Position numbers and translations under genes: made by a program. A DNA stretch of 22,445 bases from Pontiella sp. (GTDB lineage Bacteria > Verrucomicrobiota > Kiritimatiellia > Kiritimatiellales > Pontiellaceae). The notes under the pieces are model-generated. The model was given only the letters and a program-made list of their open reading frames with translations, had not been told where the DNA came from and ran no database searches. Below are positions 16,497 through 22,445 of this stretch, one piece after another (positions within the stretch are counted from its first letter, which is position 1; every line of letters starts with the position of its first letter). The stretch covers positions 1-22,445 of the forward strand of contig JAOZKS010000008.1 in assembly GCA_029935255.1 (NCBI GenBank). The letters run 5' to 3'.

Positions 16497-17714
16497 CTAA
16501 TACGTGTAATTAAGCTCAGAATTGTTCGGGCCGGGAGCCGTTCCACCAGCATCACCGGAAATCGCTGGACACGAGATTCGCCTCACCACGAAGCAGGCAT
16601 TGCTCGCCGCAACGACCCAATTGGTTGAATTGGAAAACGCACTGTTTTTCGAGATAAAGTTTCCGGAAACCTCTACCTCCAGTCCTCGATCATTATGGCT
16701 GAACATATTTTCATAAATCCGGTTTCCAGAACCCAGGCAATGGATTCCTGCTCCTTCACCGGAAGAAGCACCATTCTCTTTGGCGGTGCACATCGACACA
16801 TTGCATTCGGAATCCATTCGGATCCCATCGCCTCGATTTCCAATCGCGGTGCAATCCTTCACCGAAGAACCTGTCTCCACAAAAAAACCACAGCCCTGTT
16901 CCCCTGATGAAGGGGAGGAATAATAGCTATTGTAAGACGATACACATTGAAAAACCGAGCTTCCTTCATCCGCGTAAATTCCAATACTTCTTGTAGAAAG
17001 ACCACGATTAGCAATAGCAGAGCAACCTCGAATCAATGATCCAGCTCCGCAGTAAATACCATATTCTCCACTATTATTGTACGCCGAACAATCCATAACA
17101 GACGCGCCCATCCCCGCATAAATACCCGACCCAAAATTATTCTGAGCAAGACATCCACGAACAAATGCCCCATCCCCACACACAATACCCGACCCCGCGT
17201 TCCCAATGGCTCTGCAATCAAGAACCTGAACCCCGGTCGGAGCACAAATGCCAAATATTTCGCACCCCGATACCAGCAAATCCTTAAACTGAACGGCTTC
17301 GGGATAAAAAGAACTGTCGCGATCCATATAAACACCAAAGTCAAACCCGTCAATTGAACCATTTCGAACCACGCAATGGGATGCCCCCGAAAGTAGACAA
17401 ATTCCCATTCCATTGTCCCGAGAATCATGAGAAAGCTCAAATCCATTCAAATCCAGTGTAACGCCAGAAACTTGAATTAAAATCCCACTCGAGTTAGTGA
17501 CCGATAGATTCTGGCTCATGAAGTAAGATCCCGGCTCTAAAATCACATGACAATACCCCGCCCTTCCCTCCACGGTTCGCAAATCAATCCGAGGCTCGAC
17601 TTGATCGAGCGTCTTCCTCGTCGGTGCCGGTGCGCCCGGCGGGGTTAAAGCCCCCTGTCCTAATACGACTCCAGTCATACATAAAACTGCAACTGCCATG
17701 CTTATCTTTTTCAT
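16497..17714 (-). CDS. Tagged beta-helix surface protein, paralogue 4 (short neck, APG-type C-terminus)
   Basis: A 405-residue exported protein, the shortest paralogue. Signal peptide MKKISMAVAVLCMTGVVLG is followed by QGALTPPGAPAPTRKTLDQ; Arg replaces the Met that is constant in the other five tags. The joint VEPRIDLRTVEG leads to EPGSYFMSQNLSVTNS and DLNGFELSH. About eight Cys rungs follow (DCRAIGNAGSGI, GCLAQNNFGSGIYAG, DCSAYNNSGEYGIYCG), then the cap GNRIYENMFSHNDRGLEVE with NFISKNSAFSNSTNW. The C-terminus has NACFVVRRISCPAISGDAGG and ends NSELNYTY, the same cassette as paralogue 2. The ribosome site is weak (GAAGAGA). The 109-bp gap to the upstream gene at 17824 holds a 20-bp perfect inverted repeat. 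Function is unknown. Confidence 0.82.
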   Translation of the reverse strand: MKKISMAVAVLCMTGVVLGQGALTPPGAPAPTRKTLDQVEPRIDLRTVEGRAGYCHVILEPGSYFMSQNLSVTNSSGILIQVSGVTLDLNGFELSHDSRDNGMGICLLSGASHCVVRNGSIDGFDFGVYMDRDSSFYPEAVQFKDLLVSGCEIFGICAPTGVQVLDCRAIGNAGSGIVCGDGAFVRGCLAQNNFGSGIYAGMGASVMDCSAYNNSGEYGIYCGAGSLIRGCSAIANRGLSTRSIGIYADEGSSVFQCVSSYNSYYSSPSSGEQGCGFFVETGSSVKDCTAIGNRGDGIRMDSECNVSMCTAKENGASSGEGAGIHCLGSGNRIYENMFSHNDRGLEVEVSGNFISKNSAFSNSTNWVVAASNACFVVRRISCPAISGDAGGTAPGPNNSELNYTY

Positions 17715-17738
17715 TTTATCTCTTCTTCAATAAGGTTC

Positions 17739-17805
17739 GTAGTTCCGCCTTTAGGCGGCCACCACGCACCGTTCTGCTCAACTAGCCGCCTAAAGGCGGA
17801 ACTAC
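17739..17805. repeat. Perfect 20-bp inverted repeat with palindromic arms
   Basis: The left arm at 17739-17758 is the exact reverse complement of CCGCCTAAAGGCGGAACTAC at 17786-17805, with 27 bp between. Each arm is itself nearly self-complementary (CCGCCT-TT-AGGCGG). The outer GTAG/CTAC and paired layout resemble the elements at 14831 and 19611, though the core sequence differs. Transcribed, it would fold into either one long or two short hairpins between two array genes. Confidence 0.85.
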
Positions 17806-17823
17806 AAACGTTCCTTTCTTCCC

Positions 17824-19593
17824 TTAAAACTCAAAGTTATCCCACGCGCCGGCACCACTGGGGGAAGTCGAGATGTCCCCCGTGTCATTCCCCACCGCAA
17901 TAGACCAGTTCCCCGTTCCACCCGTGTTGTTTCCGCTGGCGGTGTTTCGCACGATAAAATTACCGGTAACGTCCACATCGATGCCACGGTCATTATCTGT
18001 CACGGTGTTTCCGTCGATTCGGTTATCAGAACTCGTTGCATGAATCCCAGCCCCATCGCCATTATATCCATTGTTGTCGCAGGTACAGTTTACAACGCGA
18101 GAATCTATGTACACCCGAATCCCATCACCGGTGTTGTAGCTTGCTGTGCAGCCAGAGACCGTGCTGCCTTCGGCTGCATAAATGCCGTCATCCGCGTTTT
18201 CGCGTACCACACAATCGGAGACCGTGCTACCGTTTCCGGCGGAGATGCCTTCATCCGCGTTTTCGCGTGCTGTGCAACCGGAGATGCTGCTGCCGCGGCT
18301 AGCATTGATGCCGTCACCGCCGTTATCACGTGCCGCACAATCGAAAATTGTACAGTTATAACCGGCATCGATGCCATCACCGCCGTTATTACTTACCACG
18401 CAACCGGAGACCGCGCTGCCTTCGCCGGCATCGATGCCAGCGCTGCCGTTATTACGTGCTGTGCAATTGACGATCCTGCTGCCGATGCCGGCAGAGATGC
18501 CAAAGATGGCGTTATCGTATGCCATACAATCCGAAATCCGGCAGCCTGTGAGTGCATAAAGTCCATAATCGTTCATCGAAGCCTGCACATCGGACAAGAT
18601 GGGATCGATGCTATGGATTCTTATCCCAGCTTTATTGGTTCCCTGCCACTCCGTTACTTTCCCATTGAAGATGCGCAGGTTGCGGTACGAACTCGACTGA
18701 TAGATGCCATTGCCACTGGATGCGCCGGGGCCAACTAGGGTGTGGCCGTCCATGTCGATGGTTACATTGTCGGCAGCAACGGTGATGCCATCCACACCGG
18801 CACTTGTGCATTCAAGGGTTCCGGCGAGTTTGACGGAGCAGGGCCAATCGAGCGATTCTGGGATTTCGCAAAGGAGAATGTTGAGTTGGTTACCTGCGGC
18901 CAAGTCATAGTTGTTGCTGTTTCCTTTAACGATATTATCGGCCACATAACAGCCGGTTTCGTTCAGCCTCAATCCGTATGATGTATTATTAACGATCTGG
19001 TTGCCGGTGATTTTTGATCCAGCTTCCGCCTCAATCCCTGACGGGTTATTCATAACGATGCACCCCGTGATGGTGCAGTTTTCGCCCGCGTGAATCCCGA
19101 AGTAGCTGGCGCTTCCATGTCCTCCATTGTTCAATACCCTCAGATTTTCAAATCGGCACCGTGTGGAATTATAGGCGGTGATGCCGTAATAGTGGCAATC
19201 ACGAACTGTTCCATTCTTGACGACCACATTGTCGCGGTTAGACATAGAAATTCCCTGTCCCGAAGCAAGTCCTCCTAAAATGGAGAATCCGTTCAGATCC
19301 AGCGTTACATCATTTACGTTGATATTAATCCCTGAGTTTCCCCCTTCAGGCATTAAATTCGCGGTTAGATAATAGGATCCCGAACTGTTAATTGCATAAC
19401 TTGCCGTCGAGATCGGTGTGCGCGCCTCGTCTTGAATTGCGGACACCGCAGTGCTTACCCCGGCAATGGCCGAGTCCAGCTCATCCAGTGTCTTCATCGT
19501 CGGTGCGGGGGCACCGGGTGGGGTTAAACTGCCTTGGCCGAAAGCGACTCCGGCCACACATAAAACTGCAACAATCCTGTTTATCTTTTTCAT
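17824..19593 (-). CDS. Tagged beta-helix surface protein, paralogue 5 (two-helix fusion with exact 21-residue Cys ladder)
   Basis: A 589-residue exported protein. The signal peptide ends VAFG, then comes the tag QGSLTPPGAPAPTMKTLDE and a helical neck LDSAIAGVSTAVSAIQDEAR like paralogue 2. Helix 1 covers about residues 60-232. The junction NQLNILLCEIPE...WPCSVKLAGTL (235-260) is shared with paralogue 3. Helix 2 has eight successive rungs with Cys at residues 356, 377, 398, 419, 440, 461, 482 and 503, exactly 21 apart, for example GCTARENADEGISAGNGS. The cap DNRIDGNTVTDNDRGIDVD and ending TSPSGAGAWDNFEF follow. The ATG has AAAGGAG about 6 nt upstream. Each rung is encoded by 63 bp. A stacked row of Cys in an exported protein is unusual; whether thiols stay free or bind something is unknown. 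Confidence 0.84.
   Translation of the reverse strand: MKKINRIVAVLCVAGVAFGQGSLTPPGAPAPTMKTLDELDSAIAGVSTAVSAIQDEARTPISTASYAINSSGSYYLTANLMPEGGNSGININVNDVTLDLNGFSILGGLASGQGISMSNRDNVVVKNGTVRDCHYYGITAYNSTRCRFENLRVLNNGGHGSASYFGIHAGENCTITGCIVMNNPSGIEAEAGSKITGNQIVNNTSYGLRLNETGCYVADNIVKGNSNNYDLAAGNQLNILLCEIPESLDWPCSVKLAGTLECTSAGVDGITVAADNVTIDMDGHTLVGPGASSGNGIYQSSSYRNLRIFNGKVTEWQGTNKAGIRIHSIDPILSDVQASMNDYGLYALTGCRISDCMAYDNAIFGISAGIGSRIVNCTARNNGSAGIDAGEGSAVSGCVVSNNGGDGIDAGYNCTIFDCAARDNGGDGINASRGSSISGCTARENADEGISAGNGSTVSDCVVRENADDGIYAAEGSTVSGCTASYNTGDGIRVYIDSRVVNCTCDNNGYNGDGAGIHATSSDNRIDGNTVTDNDRGIDVDVTGNFIVRNTASGNNTGGTGNWSIAVGNDTGDISTSPSGAGAWDNFEF
18092..18532 (-). repeat. 63-bp in-frame tandem repeats encoding beta-helix rungs
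   Basis: Aligned unit boundaries fall at 18154, 18217, 18280, 18343, 18406, 18469 and 18532, exactly 63 bp apart. Recurrent pieces include GAGACCGTGCTGCC, CATCCGCGTTTTCGCGT and TGCCGTCACCGCCGTTAT. One unit equals one 21-residue rung. Units have diverged but are still alignable, so unequal recombination could add or remove rungs in frame. Confidence 0.85.
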
Positions 19594-19610
19594 TTTGCTC
19601 CTTTGAAAAG

Positions 19611-19656
19611 GTAGAGCAAGCGTCTCGCTTGCTCCGGTTGTTTGGTGTCCCTCTAC
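19611..19656. repeat. Intergenic palindrome, copy of the 14831 element
   Basis: The 23 bp at 19611-19633, containing AGCAAGCG-TCT-CGCTTGCT, are identical to 14832-14854. GTAGAG at 19611-19616 is matched by CTCTAC at 19651-19656, so the outer brackets are kept, but the second hairpin of the pair is absent. It lies between the stop of the gene at 19674 and the start of paralogue 5, in the same position relative to transcription as the element at 14831. Confidence 0.8.
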
Positions 19657-19673
19657 GTGCCTAATTCTGCTAT

Positions 19674-20585
19674 TTAAATCTCTCCATGGAGCCGGTGTAG
19701 CCCCTCAGGCATCTTGAAAATGCCCGACTGATCTTTTTCCTTCACATCGGTCTTGATTGAAAGAACGCGCCATTGTGCAAGCGAATCGTCGCCCTTGCCC
19801 TTTAGCTCAGCGAGAAGGGGGAACATCTTTTCCTTGCGTAGCAGGTGGGCAACCTGTTCGTCCCACTCCACCTGTCCATGCGAACTCGGCACTTCGTGCA
19901 CCAGCAGATGAAAAGGCGGAAGAATGGAATCGTCGGTGAGCCAGATGGACAGGCTGCCATGGTTGGGAGTTGTTATTTCGTACAACCGGCAGGAAAATCC
20001 AAAAAGTTCATTCGTTTGGTTTTGAGGAACCAGCACCATCGGCTCTTCGTCACCAGCCATTCCCTCCATAGGGAAATCTGGCATCGCCGGAAAGGCGGGC
20101 ATTCCGGATGGTATTCCAGCAGGCATGCCGGGGGTCGATGCAGCTGGAGCCGGCTTGGCCGCAGCTCCGGGGCCGATCCCTGCCGGAAGATCCTTGGGGC
20201 GTCCAGGCATTTCCGGCCAGTCTGCAGGCGGAGAGACTGGCGGGGCCGGAATGATTGATTCCGGAACGGTAGTCGGAGTGTTCGAGACGAGATCGACGGT
20301 TCCGCCCACCGGAGCCTGTTCCCATGTGCCGTTATGCGGATGGAGAATGCTCAACGTGCCCTTTTCCAGATCCAGCAGGTTCACCGGCGGCGCGGGAATC
20401 ACCTCGCCGGGGCGGTCAATGCGGAGTTGATTCTCGCCATAACGGTAGCGAAGCTCCCGGATCGGTCCGCCGTTCTGCACCGCCATCCGAATTTCGCCCC
20501 GGGACGCAGACGGTTCTTCCGCCGCACGGGAATCCGTGCCGATCAAGCCGGCCAGCGCCATAATTGCTACGGTTGTATATTTCAT
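19674..20585 (-). CDS. Exported Pro/Met-rich protein, DUF4412-like (uncertain)
   Basis: A 303-residue protein of unknown function. Residues 1-21 form a signal peptide ending SRA before AEEPS. Residues 28-90 (IRMAVQNGGPIRELRYRYGENQLRIDR, then NLLDLEKGTLSILHPHNGTWEQ) read like the start of DUF4412-type proteins, which place a reported state of a stored compound on short strands; this is from memory and not certain. Residues 110-180 are low complexity, rich in Pro, Gly, Ala and Met (AGIPSGMPAFPAMPDFPMEG), probably unfolded. The C-terminal 120 residues resume a folded pattern (FSCRLYEITTPNHGSLSIWL). The ribosome site is weak. It is the only array member that has neither a beta-helix nor a repeat architecture, and it splits paralogue 6 from paralogue 5. 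Confidence 0.65.
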   Translation of the reverse strand: MKYTTVAIMALAGLIGTDSRAAEEPSASRGEIRMAVQNGGPIRELRYRYGENQLRIDRPGEVIPAPPVNLLDLEKGTLSILHPHNGTWEQAPVGGTVDLVSNTPTTVPESIIPAPPVSPPADWPEMPGRPKDLPAGIGPGAAAKPAPAASTPGMPAGIPSGMPAFPAMPDFPMEGMAGDEEPMVLVPQNQTNELFGFSCRLYEITTPNHGSLSIWLTDDSILPPFHLLVHEVPSSHGQVEWDEQVAHLLRKEKMFPLLAELKGKGDDSLAQWRVLSIKTDVKEKDQSGIFKMPEGLHRLHGEI

Positions 20586-20603
20586 CTTTTGCTCTTTTTT
20601 ATA

Positions 20604-20625
20604 TGGAGAGGGACGCTTATTCTAC
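20604..20625. repeat. Degenerate half of the intergenic palindrome
   Basis: GGGACGCTTATTCTAC (20610-20625) matches GGGACGCTCGTTCTAC at 14894-14909 with two changes. The left half is altered (GGAGA), so the hairpin is mostly lost. It lies in the 49-bp gap between paralogue 6 and the Pro/Met-rich gene and looks like a decayed copy. Confidence 0.5.
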
Positions 20626-20634
20626 TTGCTCTCA

Positions 20635-21927
20635 TTACGGCATATTATATTTGTAGTCTATATCTTGTCCGCCGATCGCATAACAGCTTGTCGCAATGAC
20701 TGCATCAATTCCGACGGATCCAGCATCGGATCCCGTGCTGTATCCATAGCTGTAGCTGACGAGTGGCGTACGGATACCGTCCCCCCCTGTGGAATACCCA
20801 TAGCTGTTCTGCACGGCTTTGCTCCCATAAATCCCTTCGGAACTTGTGGCGGTGGAAGTGCTGTAGCCATAACTATCAGCAACCGTTCCCCCCGAATAAA
20901 TGCCGTCACTGCCGGTGGACTTCCCATAGCTATTTTGTACGGTTATGTACCCATGAATTCCTTCGGCATTCAGATCAGAGGAAGAGGTGTATCCAAGACT
21001 GTTAGCAACCGTTCCCCCTGAATAGATGGCATCGCCACCCTTGGAAAACCCATAACTATTCTGCACAGTGGAACTCGCATGAATCCCTTCAGAACTCGTG
21101 GCGGTGGAAGTGGTGTAACCATAGCTATTGGCAACCACCGTCGCATAGATGCCATCGCCTCCCGTACTGGAGCCCCGGCAGTCCGTAACCGAAGTTCCGT
21201 AAATAGCGGTTCCGCCGCAGATGGATGCTACGCAATTGTTCACAATTCCAGCTTTCACACCGTAGCCACCGACGGTTTTTACCGTGCAGGATTCCACTAG
21301 GGAATCCGTGCCTGCGGTATATATCCCGTTGAGATTGCACCCGGAAACGGAGAGATCGCGAATGCGGATGCCGATGTAGTAGCTAGAAGAGGCGTATATC
21401 CCGTAAGCGAAACCGGAGCCGGTGTATTGATCGCCGGAGGCGCCGCTATCATAGAGAACTCCGCTCACGATATGACCATTGAAGATGCTCACCGAGGAGC
21501 CATTGATATCGATGCCTTCGTTGGCGGCAGTTGCCAGCGTCGATCGGATCGTGAACCCCTGTAGATCCACCGTAACCCCGGACGCATTGATCGTGATGCC
21601 GTCCCCCGATGTAACGGTCAGATTTTCGGTGAGATAGTAGGAGCCGGATTGGGTGATCGTAATGGTTCCGCTCGCGCCAATGCTCACCCCCGGCGAACCC
21701 ACCACCAGCGGAGTGCGCGGCTCCGCCAGTCCGATCGCAGTGGCCACATCCGCAACGGCGCTGTCCACATTGGCAACATCGGTATTCACATCCACAATCG
21801 CCGCATCCAGCTGACTCAGCGTCTTCATCGTGGCGGCTGGTGCGCCAGGAGGGGTTAAAGAGCCTTGTCCAAATGCGAGGCCAGAACTGAGTATTAATAG
21901 TCCTGTAATCCATTGGTATGGTTTCAT
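20635..21927 (-). CDS. Tagged beta-helix surface protein, paralogue 6 (long neck, 42-residue composite repeats)
   Basis: A 430-residue exported protein. The signal peptide ends LAFG, then comes the tag QGSLTPPGAPAATMKTLSQ. The neck is the longest of the family (LDAAIVDVNTDVANVDSAV, then ADVATAIGLAEPR), with Val/Ala at regular 3-4 spacing, possibly a coiled coil. The helix begins SGTITITQSGSYYLTENL and DLQGFTIRS. From residue 256 a 41-42-residue double rung repeats three times and partly a fourth: GGDGIYSGGTVANSYGY, a Ser/Thr stretch ending SSE, then GIHGS-TVQNSYGYST. These rungs lack the Cys of the other paralogues. The protein ends CYAIGGQDIDYKYNMP, with no NRIDGN cap and neither of the two C-terminal cassettes. 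AAAAGGA lies upstream of the ATG. It follows the choice-of-anchor-like gene by 35 bp. Confidence 0.82.
   Translation of the reverse strand: MKPYQWITGLLILSSGLAFGQGSLTPPGAPAATMKTLSQLDAAIVDVNTDVANVDSAVADVATAIGLAEPRTPLVVGSPGVSIGASGTITITQSGSYYLTENLTVTSGDGITINASGVTVDLQGFTIRSTLATAANEGIDINGSSVSIFNGHIVSGVLYDSGASGDQYTGSGFAYGIYASSSYYIGIRIRDLSVSGCNLNGIYTAGTDSLVESCTVKTVGGYGVKAGIVNNCVASICGGTAIYGTSVTDCRGSSTGGDGIYATVVANSYGYTTSTATSSEGIHASSTVQNSYGFSKGGDAIYSGGTVANSLGYTSSSDLNAEGIHGYITVQNSYGKSTGSDGIYSGGTVADSYGYSTSTATSSEGIYGSKAVQNSYGYSTGGDGIRTPLVSYSYGYSTGSDAGSVGIDAVIATSCYAIGGQDIDYKYNMP
20713..21162 (-). repeat. About 126-bp in-frame tandem repeats in paralogue 6
   Basis: Three full units and one partial unit of 123-126 bp lie head to tail. 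Recurrent DNA includes GTGGCGGTGGAAGTG (21098 and 20845 regions), GCAACCGTTCCCCC and CATAGCTATTTTG-like pieces. Each unit encodes two rungs that differ, one ending in a Ser/Thr-rich loop and one in VQNSYG. Spacing close to a multiple of three keeps the frame. Confidence 0.75.
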
Positions 21928-21962
21928 GGTGTTTTCCTTTTATTTAGTTAATGGGATATTGA

Positions 21963-22445
21963 TCAGTCAATACGAACATTGATTTTGTAGTAGGCGTTCG
22001 GGAGGTCGCTTTCGAAGTCGATCTCGTTTCTGGGATAAGCTTGGGTGTCGCCTGTGACTGTAAATCCGTCGACGAGGTTGGTGCTCCAGCTGACGCCATA
22101 GATGCGGTCTTCGACGGAGGGGCTCCATTCAAGCCAGATGCGGCTGACGCCGGGCGTTTCTTGGTCGACGATCGTCATTTGTGTGACCTTGAGGTAGGAG
22201 AGCGGATCGTGCGGGTCGGTGCCGGCGATGTATTCGGAGTGGTTGTCGAAGCGGTCGGTGTCGGCGTCTTCGGTGGGGACGGCGTTGGTGGTTCCACCAA
22301 AGTTTTCAAGTTCCCATCCGTCTTGCATTCCGTCGCCGTCGTTGTCGGCGGAGAAGAAATACATTTCGTTGGCGCCCATATCGACGGTTCCATAGTGAAT
22401 GCGCTGCCAGCCGTTAAAGTCGCGCTCGGTTTCAACTCGGGCGTT
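21963..22445 (-). CDS. C-terminal part of a choice-of-anchor-Q-like secreted protein (5' end outside the window)
   Basis: The frame is open to the right edge, so only the last 160 residues are seen; a Met at 22379 is internal. The visible start NARVETERDFNGWQRIHYG, then TVDMGANEMYFF, matches the end of choice-of-anchor Q proteins, typically a beta-helix closing with GTVDMGAYE. Next comes DNDGDGMQDGWELENFGGT and EDADTDRFDNHSEYIAGTD, a thrombospondin-3-like calcium stretch. The final 75 residues (SRIWLEWSPSVEDRIYGVSW, then STNL...AYYKINV) repeat the module that ends the 876- and 282-residue proteins of this array. The stop TGA is at 21965-21963, 35 bp before paralogue 6. Function is unknown; surface location is inferred from the module. 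Confidence 0.8.
   Translation of the reverse strand, partial: NARVETERDFNGWQRIHYGTVDMGANEMYFFSADNDGDGMQDGWELENFGGTTNAVPTEDADTDRFDNHSEYIAGTDPHDPLSYLKVTQMTIVDQETPGVSRIWLEWSPSVEDRIYGVSWSTNLVDGFTVTGDTQAYPRNEIDFESDLPNAYYKINVRID

Noticed and set aside
18092..18532. Possible CRISPR array because of regular spacing
   Set aside because: The whole 63-bp unit repeats with divergence, there are no unique spacers, and the units code for beta-helix rungs.
18040..18738. Plus-strand open frame of 232 residues with regular repeats
   Set aside because: It is antisense to the 63-bp rung repeats of paralogue 5. Its periodicity is inherited from them and it has no signal peptide or ribosome site.
1..22445. tRNA, rRNA, integrase or phage structural genes
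   Set aside because: No cloverleaf, rRNA-like stretch or recombinase motif was seen. The beta-helix proteins resemble phage fibres in fold only and all have signal peptides.

Overview
The window looks like a chromosomal segment from a PVC-group bacterium, most probably Kiritimatiellota (Pontiella-like) or a close relative. This is inferred from three things seen together: secreted right-handed beta-helix proteins whose mature N-terminus carries the tag LTPPGAPAPTMKTLDQ, Ca-binding DxDGDGxxD (thrombospondin type 3-like) C-terminal modules, and a ybeZ-pgpH-ybeY cluster. No rRNA or tRNA gene is present to confirm the placement.

Left part (1-7.7 kb), mostly cellular functions. The 5' two thirds of a class II lysyl-tRNA synthetase gene (lysS) runs off the left edge on the minus strand. 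It is preceded by a strong minus-strand terminator that ends a gene for a lipoprotein built from six PEGA repeats. A divergent intergenic region with a perfect 16-bp palindrome separates that gene from a plus-strand cluster: a PhoH/YbeZ ATPase, a 7TM-HD cyclic-dinucleotide phosphodiesterase-like membrane protein (PgpH/YqfF type) and the rRNA maturation endonuclease YbeY. The last two genes overlap by 71 nt. A secreted pectate-lyase-superfamily protein follows directly. Its only ATG falls inside the signal peptide, and a good Shine-Dalgarno points to an upstream ACG.

A 280-bp gap (7.70-7.98 kb) carries an imperfect 15-bp inverted repeat, which may be the relic of a small mobile element, and a terminator usable in both directions.

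Right part (7.98-22.4 kb). At least ten consecutive minus-strand genes, nine of them with a visible N-terminal export signal, are spaced by 21-109 nt. From upstream to downstream they are: the C-terminus of a choice-of-anchor-Q-like protein, a beta-helix protein with a 42-residue composite repeat, a Pro/Met-rich exported protein resembling DUF4412 proteins, five more beta-helix paralogues, a GWI-repeat protein and a large carboxypeptidase-regulatory-like repeat protein. The six beta-helix paralogues share signal peptide, tag and cap features but differ in rung number, helical neck and C-terminal cassette. Two of them are double-helix fusions. One carries a Cys ladder with exactly 21-residue spacing, encoded by a 63-bp tandem DNA repeat. 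Several intergenic gaps contain paired palindromes. I read the right part as an evolving cell-surface or extracellular protein cassette made by tandem duplication and module exchange. No enzymatic function can be assigned to it from the sequence.
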